From positions 1-64,000 of IMG/VR virus record IMGVR_UViG_3300034523_000174: a DNA stretch of 64,000 nt. One strand, 5' to 3'. Below, in pieces: positions 57,596 to 64,000 of the stretch (position 1 is its first letter; each line of letters begins with the position of its first letter). A program made the position numbers and the translations under genes. This stretch comes from a virus. The notes beneath the pieces were generated by a model, which had not been told where the DNA came from, ran no database searches, and saw only the letters and a list, made by a program, of their open reading frames with translations.

Positions 57596-57626
57596 TTGGG
57601 CTCGCCCATGGGGTGATGTAACAGAC

Positions 57627-57662
57627 AGGGGCAGCGCGCATATTCGCGTCTGCCCTTTTTTT
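57627..57662 (+). terminator. Terminator between the lysis cassette and int
   Basis: AGGGGCAGCGCG...CGCGTCTGCCCTTTTTTT: a strong stem with a T-run, between the end of the lysis cassette and the convergent integrase gene. Confidence 0.8.
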
Positions 57663-58884
57663 ATGCGTGCGCGCTGAGCATTTCTTTCGTCGATTTTGTC
57701 GAGGGTGCGGCACGCGACTCAATTTGACGTGGCGCTGTGCTGCGCTCCATCACGTACTTGGCCCAGCGCTCCATCAGTGGCCGGCGGCGCTCCAGCAGGT
57801 TGCCCCGGTTGTAGGCTCGCGTGGTCGCGTTGCCAACCGAATGCGACAGAGCTACCTCGCACAAGTCCGATGGGAACTTGGTTTTCTCGGCCGCCCACAT
57901 GCGAAACGTCGCCCGAAATCCATGTGGTGTGCAGCTTTCACCGTAGCGGATCAGTACACGGCGCATGGCGTTGTTCGGCATGATCGCCGCCAGGGTGCGG
58001 TTCGGGAAAATCAAATTACTCTTGCCACGGGTGTGCACGTCCTTGAGCACGGCCATGGCTGCATCGCTCAGCGGAATCTGGTGCGGCAGGCGGTTTTTCA
58101 TGCGCTCGGCCGGAATGTTCCACGTTTTGGTTTCAAAATCGATTTCGTCCCAAGTAGCGCCCATGGCCTCGCCACTGCGACAAGCTGTCAATATTACGAA
58201 TTGTAGGCAGCGCGCAGCACGGGTTACATCACCCTCCAATTTCTCCATAAAGGATGGGAGGCGCGAGTACGGCATGGATTCCAGGTGAGTGGTTTCCGGG
58301 ATCGACCGCGACAGAATGTTTTGCAGGTGTCCACGCCAGCGCGCCGGGTTATCACCGGAACGGTTGCCCCGCGTTTTAGCGAAGTCGAGAATCAGCTCGA
58401 TGCGGTTACGCACGCGCCGGGCCGATTCTGGCAATTCACGCCAAATAGGCTCAAGGACCGACATCACCGCGTCAGTGTCGATATCGCTCACTGGCAAGTG
58501 GCCAATTTTCGGGAATACGTGGTCGCGCAGCGAGGAAAACCACTGTGCGGCGTGCTTATCTGACCAGTCGTGTTTGTAGCGCTCAATACGTGCAAGCGCT
58601 TCGTCTTCAAAGGTAATGACCTGTTTGGCTTGTTGAAGCTTTTCGGCCAGCGGATCAATGCCGTTATGGATCTGTATGCGCAATTGCAGGCACGCGGCCC
58701 GAGCATCCGCCAGCGACACAAGCGGGAACGAGCCCAGCCCCATGTCGTGGCGTTTGCCGTTGAGCTGGTATCGGAAGATCCAGGATTTTGCGCCCGTTTT
58801 GGTGACGCGCAGGGCTAAGCCATGCTTGTCCGAGTACGTCTGCGGGATCGTTATGTTTTGGATCACTTTTTGCGTGAGAGCCAT
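57661..58884 (-). CDS. int: Tyrosine integrase (P4-type)
   Basis: The 407 residues begin with an arm-binding domain of the P4-integrase group (ITIPQTYSDKHGLALRVTKT). A core-binding domain follows (about 95-185). The catalytic domain has Arg236 (ACRSGEAMG), HGFR at 321-324 and a Tyr near 358-360 in TTRAYNRGNLLERRRPLMERW. These are the signature residues for site-specific recombination. It lies last in a leftward operon that also encodes recombination functions. Whether it integrates the element or resolves dimers of the plasmid cannot be told from here. Confidence 0.9.
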   Translation of the reverse strand: MALTQKVIQNITIPQTYSDKHGLALRVTKTGAKSWIFRYQLNGKRHDMGLGSFPLVSLADARAACLQLRIQIHNGIDPLAEKLQQAKQVITFEDEALARIERYKHDWSDKHAAQWFSSLRDHVFPKIGHLPVSDIDTDAVMSVLEPIWRELPESARRVRNRIELILDFAKTRGNRSGDNPARWRGHLQNILSRSIPETTHLESMPYSRLPSFMEKLEGDVTRAARCLQFVILTACRSGEAMGATWDEIDFETKTWNIPAERMKNRLPHQIPLSDAAMAVLKDVHTRGKSNLIFPNRTLAAIMPNNAMRRVLIRYGESCTPHGFRATFRMWAAEKTKFPSDLCEVALSHSVGNATTRAYNRGNLLERRRPLMERWAKYVMERSTAPRQIESRAAPSTKSTKEMLSAHA

Positions 58885-59199
58885 GTGAGTACCTTTTATG
58901 CGCGATTTGTTGGCTAAAGCGTTCCGATATCCATTTCGTGAGTGAAATTAGCGTTGGTGCGAATAGACAGATTTTTAATTTAGTGGGTTCAGAGACAGCC
59001 GTTCTCTCAGATAGTGCTGAAAGTACGGGGGATATGGTATCCCCGTTCCGCCGCCGGTAAACCCCAACAACGAAAGGCTTTTGACATAAATCGCAAGGCG
59101 TGATCCCACACTTGCCCCCACATCAAACCGTAGAAGGTTTGCCGGTGGGGGCTGGGGCTTTGTAGAGGGGGGGTGTAACGTTTCCGACGAGTGGTCAGA
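58885..59199. other. Gene-free region beside int; possible attachment site
   Basis: No gene is seen. A hairpin GCCCCCAC...GTGGGGGC with an inner CAAACC/GGTTTG stem lies at about 59123-59158. GTATCCCCGTTCCGCCGCC (about 59038-59056) resembles the 3' end of a tRNA or tmRNA gene, as integrase attachment cores often do. This is only suggestive, since the integration target is not in the window. Confidence 0.35.
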
Positions 59200-59544
59200 T
59201 CAGAAGGGCGATTTTTCGCTGTTTTTACTGCGTAAATACGTTAGGTAGGCGTCTGCACTGCCAAATATTTCAATCATGCGTTCGGCATGGCGCTGTTCTG
59301 AGGTCATTCGTCGGTCGGCGCGCTCGATTTGCAACTGAGTTTGATGACTTCCCAAGCGCTCAATCCCTCGCCCGACTTCGACCGGAAAAAGGTAGCCCAC
59401 GGACACGCTCAAAACCATGATCACCAACCCAATGCCGACCCGTACACGCTTGGCAATTCGCGGGATTGGGTGGAGTGCCGGGTGCATGGCGCGGTATACG
59501 AACATCAGCGCCAGACATAGGACTGCTGTGGCAATTGACAGCAT
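59200..59544 (-). CDS. Membrane protein with two hydrophobic segments
   Basis: The 114 residues have hydrophobic stretches at about 2-17 (LSIATAVLCLALMFVY) and 36-54 (VRVGIGLVIMVLSVSVGYLF). A charged C-terminal helix follows (IERADRRMTSEQRHAERMIE). I chose the ATG at 59544; a longer version would run into the neighbouring gene. Its function is unknown. It follows the upstream gene closely in the recombination operon. Confidence 0.65.
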   Translation of the reverse strand: MLSIATAVLCLALMFVYRAMHPALHPIPRIAKRVRVGIGLVIMVLSVSVGYLFPVEVGRGIERLGSHQTQLQIERADRRMTSEQRHAERMIEIFGSADAYLTYLRSKNSEKSPF

Positions 59545-59548
59545 GCGT

Positions 59549-60052
59549 TTACCCCTTGAATTCAAATTGAATGAGCCAGCACCAGGGGTTAGATTCCGCC
59601 GGGGTACCGGGTAGGCTGCGCGCCCAATATTTATGAAACTCGACCTTGGTTGAATATCCGCACGCCAGCAAATCATGCTTTCCAAGATCGTCAAAGCGGG
59701 CGATATCCAGGTGCTTGACGCGGGCAATGCCGAACCGCGCGAGCTTTTGCGGGGGTAGCTCTTGCAGCAGTTCGAAGGCGTTCCCCTGTTGAATCGGGGC
59801 GATGTCTCGCCCTATCAGGCCGATCCGGAAGGCCAGGCGAACGGCCCGCATTAAGGCTGGCGCATCGTCGATACTCAGACCTACAGCGGCCAGCTCCTGG
59901 TGGTTGATCACTGGCTGCGGATCAAATGGCACAATGACCATGCGCACGGCGCCGCTTTGCACTTTGGCGCTGATTTCAGGCGTAAAAGCCATTTTCCTTA
60001 ACGAAAAGTCGGAGTTTCCGTCATTGGCGCGGGATAGGGCGACATCATTCAT
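59549..60052 (-). CDS. ASCH-like protein
   Basis: The 167 residues are a small alpha/beta protein. The C-terminal half (ARFGIARVKHLDIARFDDLG, then a final WCWLIQFEF) resembles ASCH-type RNA-binding proteins, which end with NPWxWxxEF. Residues 23-48 (FTPEISAKVQSGAVRMVIVP) would be its first strand pair. Some ASCH proteins are RNA or nucleotide enzymes, but no catalytic motif is clear. It overlaps the gene before it by eight bases. Confidence 0.45.
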   Translation of the reverse strand: MNDVALSRANDGNSDFSLRKMAFTPEISAKVQSGAVRMVIVPFDPQPVINHQELAAVGLSIDDAPALMRAVRLAFRIGLIGRDIAPIQQGNAFELLQELPPQKLARFGIARVKHLDIARFDDLGKHDLLACGYSTKVEFHKYWARSLPGTPAESNPWCWLIQFEFKG

Positions 60053-60476
60053 TAGGTGTCGCTACCGGTACCGCTTCGCGCCAAGCCACCATGCTCAGGT
60101 TGGGACATAGTTCGCTAAGTCGTTGGCCGTGCCAGTGCAATTCTGCGAGCCCTTTGCCCGCGCATGCGACAGCCAGCAACACGCTACCATCATCAAGCCT
60201 TACGTCTATGAGGCAAGGCGCCACGGGCAACTCATCGTGCTCCCAGCTATTGGCATCTTTGGTCAGACGGTCCACAGCTTCAACAACCTGGCTAACTTCG
60301 AAGCCTTGTCGGGTATTCAGGCCGACGGATGAGGCGATTAGCAGGATTCCCGTCTGCCAGCGATCTTTTCGTACCGGCTTATCATCACCGGGGCGCAGCT
60401 CATAATCCTCAAGCTTCGCGGTGCGGAATTCAGGAAGGCGAAAATCAGCCTCGGTTACTACTCGTTTGTGGTTCAT
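60045..60476 (-). CDS. Hypothetical protein
   Basis: The 143 residues start at ATG 60476 (NHKRVVTEADFRLPEFRTAK). It is acidic and alpha/beta (RWQTGILLIASSVGL, later VRLDDGSVLLAVACAGKGLA). I recognise no family. It lies between rdgC and the ASCH-like gene in the leftward operon. Confidence 0.65.
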   Translation of the reverse strand: MNHKRVVTEADFRLPEFRTAKLEDYELRPGDDKPVRKDRWQTGILLIASSVGLNTRQGFEVSQVVEAVDRLTKDANSWEHDELPVAPCLIDVRLDDGSVLLAVACAGKGLAELHWHGQRLSELCPNLSMVAWREAVPVATPNE

Positions 60477-60489
60477 ATATGCCCCCGGC

Positions 60490-60753
60490 TTACCGGCATT
60501 CAATGCTGAAAGTGACACGATCCGGCACGCGGCCAGTGGTTTCGAGGTAGGAGCCCTCGGCTTCGTCCATGGCCCGGTGCACGCCTTGTATGGCCTCTTC
60601 GTAGGTCAGTGGCCGACCCTTTTGGGAGTTCCATTTGACCTCTGTAGCATCACCGGTCTTGCCCACTGCCGTGACCATGCCCCACCAGGTGGTGCTTTTC
60701 CTCGGGCGGTTGCCGAAAGTGGCCGTGGTGTGGCCGTTGAATATGGCTTTCAT
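60490..60753 (-). CDS. Small hypothetical protein
   Basis: The 87 residues start at the ATG behind AAGGGAC. It reads AIFNGHTTATFGNRPRKSTT, then EEAIQGVHRAMDEAEGSYLE. The aromatic/Gly-rich start might be a small beta barrel. It may be a nucleic-acid binding partner of RdgC or SSB, but no family is clear. Confidence 0.6.
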   Translation of the reverse strand: MKAIFNGHTTATFGNRPRKSTTWWGMVTAVGKTGDATEVKWNSQKGRPLTYEEAIQGVHRAMDEAEGSYLETTGRVPDRVTFSIECR

Positions 60754-60825
60754 CGGATAGTCCCTTGCATAACTGGCGCCCATGCGTAGAATCCGGGCGA
60801 CTTATCTCTGGCGATTTAAGTGGGG

Positions 60826-60864
60826 AAAAACCGCGCAGCCGTAACAGGCCGCGCGGTTTTTTTT
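60826..60864. terminator. Bidirectional terminator after rdgC
   Basis: AAAAACCGCGC...GCGCGGTTTTTTTT: a strong stem with A- and T-runs, so it can end transcripts in either direction. It would cut the rdgC transcript from the genes further left. Confidence 0.8.
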
Positions 60865-60878
60865 CGTCTTGAGTTTGG

Positions 60879-61799
60879 TCAGATGCCTTGTGGCACTTCT
60901 TCGCCGCCCAAGGCTTCCACCAGGGCGCCAAAGAACGCATTGAGCGTCAGCATCATCAGCACGAAGCTGGACGCGAACTGTCCATCTGCATCGTCACCGC
61001 CATCCGCATCGGCCTGATCCTTCAAAATGCTTTCAAAGCGCAGGCGGCGAATGACCATCTTGTCGTCGAGCACAAAAGACAATTTGTCGGCGTAGGCAAG
61101 CGCCAGCTGGGTGACGACCTTCCCGGTACTGAGGTGCAGCTTGATTTCGTCGCTGGTCAGATCCTGGCCGCGTGCCGTGATGGTGCCGCCGTCTTCATGG
61201 GTGTCGCGCAGCAGGGCGCTGTCGAGAACGTAGATGTCAGTCGGAGCTTCCTCGGTTTTTACCCACTCCGTCATGCTGGCTGCCGGGCTGACTTTGACCG
61301 TTAGCGGGCGTACAGGCAGCGTGCCGATCACTTCACGCAAGGTCGACAGCAAGTCCTCGGCGGTGTTGGCGCTGGACGTGTTGACCAGAATCAGGCCGGC
61401 TTTTAGGTCAATCGCTGCTAGGGTGTGGGAGTTGCGCACGAAGGCATGCGGCATCAGTGCCTGGATGATTTCATCCTTGAGCTGGTCGCGTTCCTTCTTG
61501 TAGACCTTTCGTTGCTGTTCGAACTCGATGGCTTCGACCTTCTTCACCACCGCTTCACGAATCACTGTCGCCGGGAGCTGGCGCGTAGCCTTGCGGGTGG
61601 CGATCAGAATGTAGCCGTTACGCTCGTACACCAGTGGCGACTCTTCACCCTTGCCATAGGGGGCAATGAAGCCGTAGGTGCTCAGCTCTTGCGTGCCAGG
61701 TTCGCGGGCGGGCTTGGTAGCCAGCGCCGTTTGCAGCCCTTCGGCGTCGACTGTCAGGGGTTGAGTCAGGCGGTAGGCCAGCAGATTCTTGAAAAACAT
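60879..61799 (-). CDS. rdgC: RdgC-type DNA-binding protein
   Basis: The 306-residue length is normal for Rdg[14 protein letters not shown] is the start typical of the family, and [20 protein letters not shown] and the [15 protein letters not shown] region match. RdgC forms a ring around DNA and restrains RecA. Phages and conjugative elements carry it to control recombination. It lies just after ssb in the operon. A sequence search would settle it, but the similarity is strong. Confidence 0.9.
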   Translation of the reverse strand: MFFKNLLAYRLTQPLTVDAEGLQTALATKPAREPGTQELSTYGFIAPYGKGEESPLVYERNGYILIATRKATRQLPATVIREAVVKKVEAIEFEQQRKVYKKERDQLKDEIIQALMPHAFVRNSHTLAAIDLKAGLILVNTSSANTAEDLLSTLREVIGTLPVRPLTVKVSPAASMTEWVKTEEAPTDIYVLDSALLRDTHEDGGTITARGQDLTSDEIKLHLSTGKVVTQLALAYADKLSFVLDDKMVIRRLRFESILKDQADADGGDDADGQFASSFVLMMLTLNAFFGALVEALGGEEVPQGI

Positions 61800-61849
61800 G
61801 GGTGTCCTTAGCGGTGTAGGAAGGGGCGGACCGAGTGGTCCGCGCAGGG

Positions 61850-62365
61850 TTAAGCGCCAGCCAGGTAGGGCAGGGGCCGGAATGGGATGTCATCGTCTTG
61901 GAGCGGATCTTTATCAGGGCCATGGCCGCCCTGCTGATTCTGTTGCGGGCGTGGTGCCGGCTGGCGTGCGGCTTGGTTCTGATTTGGGCGCTGCTGTTGC
62001 TGGCCTTGCTGGTCGCCTTGTGGTCGGCCGCCGAGTAGCTGCATGGCGCCCTGCATGTCGACGACGATTTCAGTGGTGTAGCGCTTGATGCCGTCCTTTT
62101 CCCATTCACGGGTTTGCAGCTTGCCCTCGATATAGACCTGAGAGCCCTTGCGCAGATACTCGCCCGCGATTTCCGCGACCTTGCCGAACATGCTTACCCG
62201 GTGCCATTCGGTCTTCTCGACCTTCTGGCCGGTTTGCTTGTCGGTCCATTGCTCGCTGGTGGCCAGACTGAGGTTTGTTACTGCATTGCCGTTGGGCAAA
62301 TAGCGCGTTTCGGGATCCTGGCCGCATGTACCGACCAAAATCACTTTGTTGATCCCGCGAGCCAT
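61850..62365 (-). CDS. ssb: Single-stranded DNA-binding protein with an extended C-terminus
   Basis: The 171 residues begin with an OB-fold (about 1-110) with [20 protein letters not shown] and [21 protein letters not shown] Gln/Pro/Asn-rich linker follows (about 112-150). The acidic tip DDDIPF is present but is followed by nine more residues (RPLPYLAGA), whereas SSB tips normally end the protein. The tip is the docking site for repair partners, so interactions may be altered. It opens the operon and stands behind the shared ATGTATAGGGAT element. Confidence 0.92.
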   Translation of the reverse strand: MARGINKVILVGTCGQDPETRYLPNGNAVTNLSLATSEQWTDKQTGQKVEKTEWHRVSMFGKVAEIAGEYLRKGSQVYIEGKLQTREWEKDGIKRYTTEIVVDMQGAMQLLGGRPQGDQQGQQQQRPNQNQAARQPAPRPQQNQQGGHGPDKDPLQDDDIPFRPLPYLAGA

Positions 62366-62384
62366 AAAAGACCCCTCCTAAACT

Positions 62385-62415
62385 ATCCCTATACATGGTT
62401 CGGGCGCAAAACCCG
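62385..62415 (-). promoter_or_regulatory. ATGTATAGGGAT element upstream of ssb
   Basis: On the minus strand, ATGTATAGGGAT (62385-62396) is preceded by GGTTTTGCGCCCGAACC, like TTTTTCGCCCGAAAAA at 12032. It lies only 19 bp before the ssb start codon and just before its AGGAGGGG ribosome-binding site. Confidence 0.6.
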
Positions 62416-62519
62416 TGTTCGGCGCATAAGATAATGCCTTCTCAAGATTTAAAACAGCGCTTTTATGTCCGCATAGTTTAGTATCAGGTCATACGAACTG
62501 AATCAGGGCTGTAGCGACA

Positions 62520-63011
62520 ATGAATTTGGAAGTGTTTGAGGGGGCAGTGACGGACGAAGAGGCCGTACAAGCCAGTTACCTGGAGCGTCAGCGGCGATTT
62601 TACCTATACGTCGACCTTAAGGCCGATGGTGTGCGCCTGGACTTGTTCCGGCACTTGCCAGAAAAGGAGCTGCACATTCTGTCGAATCAGGTGAGTGTGG
62701 CGTGCAGGGGCCGGACGGGCATCACCGAAAAGCTGGCAAGGCGCTTGGAGTACGTGATTGGGCTGCCTTTTGGCTTCTTTGACCATCCGTTGCCGGAGAG
62801 TGAATTGCGGGCGTCGGTGGCACGCGGTACCCGGCTGGTGCGCAAGCTGGCTAAGTACGACCTTGATCCGGAATGGGCAGGGCGCAGCAAGAAGAAGATC
62901 GCTCAGATTATGGAGGCGCCCACCGGTCAGCGAGGGGTGTCGAAAGCCCTGTATTTGCAAGTGGTTGCAGCACTTCGGCCAAAAAAGACGAGTGAGGGGA
63001 TGGATGTATAG
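62520..63011 (+). CDS. HTH-like regulator with phage repressor-type plan
   Basis: Residues ~50-100 of this 163-residue protein (ILSNQVSVACRGRTGITEKL...ARRLEYVIGLPFGFFDHPL) follow the order of CI-type HTH domains: a turn, then AR-x-LE-x-x-x-GLPxG-F/W-x-DxP. The first HTH helices are divergent. The C-terminal half is basic and helical. It is transcribed away from ssb across a 154-bp gap, so the two may share control. Its last codons carry another copy of ATGTATAGGGAT (63004-63015). Confidence 0.65.
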   Translation: MNLEVFEGAVTDEEAVQASYLERQRRFYLYVDLKADGVRLDLFRHLPEKELHILSNQVSVACRGRTGITEKLARRLEYVIGLPFGFFDHPLPESELRASVARGTRLVRKLAKYDLDPEWAGRSKKKIAQIMEAPTGQRGVSKALYLQVVAALRPKKTSEGMDV

Positions 63012-63015
63012 GGAT
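63004..63015 (+). promoter_or_regulatory. Fourth ATGTATAGGGAT copy, at the end of the regulator gene
   Basis: The 12-mer spans the final codons (ATG GAT GTA TAG) of the 62520 gene. Because it is coding here, it may be a coincidence of sequence or a true element for the downstream region. Confidence 0.4.
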
Positions 63016-63102
63016 CTGGCAATGTTAGACGGCCAGCATTCAGCTATGTTATACAGCACGCCGATTTGAGGCCACTGGCCTAGTCCCACTAAATAGGAGA
63101 CG

Positions 63103-63143
63103 AAAAAAAAGAACCCGCCCCGACCAAGGTTATAGGTTCTTTT
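63103..63143 (-). terminator. Terminator (mainly minus strand) of a probable small RNA
   Basis: AAAAGAACC (63107-63115) pairs perfectly with GGTTCTTTT (63135-63143). On the minus strand the stem is followed by eight T residues, and on the plus strand by only four, so it mainly ends leftward transcripts. Confidence 0.8.
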
Positions 63144-63242
63144 CGACGTAACGAGTGAAAACATTACACGATCAATCCGTAAGCTCTCCTTGCTTACCCC
63201 GTGCTATCGGAAGATGGCGCCAGGGGGATCTACTTTGTTGAC
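63103..63242 (-). ncRNA. Candidate ~140-nt small RNA
   Basis: A promoter (TTTGCA, 16-bp spacer, TATACT; 63249-63276) starts just upstream of about 140 bases with no protein-coding sequence, ended by a strong T-run terminator. An AAGGAGAG stretch near 63182-63189 is followed by no real gene. The element could be a regulatory RNA, for example controlling the regulator or the replication gene on the opposite strand. Confidence 0.5.
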
Positions 63243-63248
63243 GCCCCG

Positions 63249-63276
63249 AGTATACCACAGGCTCGGGATCTGCAAA
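63249..63276 (-). promoter_or_regulatory. Promoter of the candidate small RNA
   Basis: On the minus strand: TTTGCA, 16-bp spacer, TATACT. A close relative of the shared element, TTGTATAGGGTGGG, begins just upstream (63281-63294). Confidence 0.55.
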
Positions 63277-63401
63277 CTTTCCCACCCTATACAAGAAACC
63301 TCTAACGGCGTTTCGCTGAGCCGGCCTATTGGCTGTGATCCTCAGCGCCCGTTTGTGTCCGTCACTTTTGCCATCAGCATCCAATCATTAGGGGGTGCTC
63401 G

Positions 63402-64000
63402 ATGAGCATCATTCGCGCCGCACGAAAATCCCAGTTCTACAGTCTGCCTACTGCCACCATCGACGACGACCGACTGTCATGGGAGGCGCGCGGCCTGCTG
63501 GTCTACCTGCTGAGCAAGCCAGACCATTGGAAGGTGCAGGTTAAAGACCTAATGAATCGCACCAAGAACGCCATAGGCCGGTCAGCGGGCCGTGACAAGG
63601 TGTACACCATCATCAACGAGCTGCGCGCTGCCGGTTATCTCGTTCGATTCTTCAAGCGTGAGGATGGGGACTTCTCCGGTGTTGAGTACGAAATATTTGA
63701 TACCCCCGATCTAGAGGCTGGCGCCGAGTATCTTCGGAGCTTGGAAAATAAGGGAAAGCGACCGTTTCCGGCTAAGACGGAAACGGTAGATTCGTGTGAG
63801 GCTGAGGCGTCAGCGCCGGAAGCGTTTACGCCTAAGCCCGAAACATTAGATAAGACTGAAAGAGCAACTAAGATTGAAAAAGCAGTAAAACCTATCACCG
63901 ACCCCATGGCTGAGAAATCGAGTCAGGATCAGGGCGCCGATATCGACTCAACGCTACCCGTTGATTACCCAAGCGAATACCCAAGCAACCCGGCCAGCTC
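63402..64000 (+). CDS. Replication-type protein, 3'-truncated
   Basis: The frame starts at ATG 63402 and is open to the window's end (199 codons seen). The first ~100 residues (IIRAARKSQFYSLPTATIDD, then LSWEARGLLVYLLSKPDHWK, then a wing AAGYLVRFFK) form a winged-helix domain as in phage replication-organiser (lambda O-like) and plasmid-type initiators. The following ~100 residues are Lys/Glu/Thr-rich and probably a linker. The second half, perhaps a helicase loader domain, lies outside the window. A second replication mode for lytic growth would fit with the Rep/iteron system at 28.7-30.1 kb. Confidence 0.75.
   Translation, partial: MSIIRAARKSQFYSLPTATIDDDRLSWEARGLLVYLLSKPDHWKVQVKDLMNRTKNAIGRSAGRDKVYTIINELRAAGYLVRFFKREDGDFSGVEYEIFDTPDLEAGAEYLRSLENKGKRPFPAKTETVDSCEAEASAPEAFTPKPETLDKTERATKIEKAVKPITDPMAEKSSQDQGADIDSTLPVDYPSEYPSNPAS

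Noticed and set aside
3443-62396. TAGGGATA as homing endonuclease (I-SceI-like) sites
   Set aside because: Only the first eight or so bases match; the rest of the known site (ACAGGGTAAT) is absent.
63172-63384. 70-codon minus-strand open frame
   Set aside because: It runs through the promoter of the candidate small RNA, and has no ribosome-binding site or recognisable features.

Overview
The window looks like part of a large temperate myovirus that can also live as a plasmid (a phage-plasmid) of a high-GC gammaproteobacterium, most likely Pseudomonas. The evidence is a contractile-tail gene set (sheath, tube, baseplate spike and wedge proteins), a terminase pair, P1-like anti-restriction and polyvalent head proteins, an iteron origin with its Rep protein, and a ParA partition operon. 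A tyrosine integrase, RdgC and SSB are also present. Both ends run into phage genes. No chromosomal, rRNA or tRNA gene is seen.

Layout. Positions 1-4250 hold accessory genes, a DNA methyltransferase, a nuclease-like protein and a repressor-like HTH gene. Positions 4875-9910 hold the small terminase subunit, small genes and the large terminase subunit. Positions 9975-13290 hold small host-takeover-type genes, including a LytTR regulator. Positions 13390-28510 hold late genes: a SWIM-type protein, portal, a protease-scaffold candidate, a very long GH19 lysozyme/tape-measure candidate, baseplate, tail fibre and spike. Positions 28510-33715 form the plasmid module: Rep, five direct 21-bp-phased iterons plus one inverted iteron, a DnaA box, an orphan HigA-like repressor, a DarA-like gene and a ParA/RHH partition pair. 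Positions 33840-46610 hold a 1,372-residue DdrB-like protein, a run of small (often zinc-ribbon) genes and two more polyvalent proteins. Positions 46720-55600 hold capsid, sheath, tube and tail proteins, ending with a probable frameshifted pair. Positions 55655-57595 are the lysis cassette. Positions 57660-62365 (minus strand) are an integrase-recombination operon running from ssb through rdgC to int. The right end has a regulator, a probable small RNA and the start of a replication protein.

How it may work together. Rep, the iterons and ParA would maintain the circular form, while the integrase offers chromosomal integration. The late genes build a contractile-tailed particle. The most interesting pattern is a short peptide motif, [A/T/N/E]-M-[L/M/F]-D-[S/A/D/G], repeated in five virion-type proteins: the protease-scaffold candidate, the capsid N-terminus, the DarA-like and DdrB-like proteins, and one small head protein. 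It could be the maturation-protease site or a head-entry tag for proteins injected with the DNA. Two other injected-type proteins instead share an N-terminal LNP-[L/I]-E-x-V-R module. A 12-bp element, ATGTATAGGGAT, marks the repressor, LytTR and ssb leaders and one further site, which suggests a common regulatory circuit.
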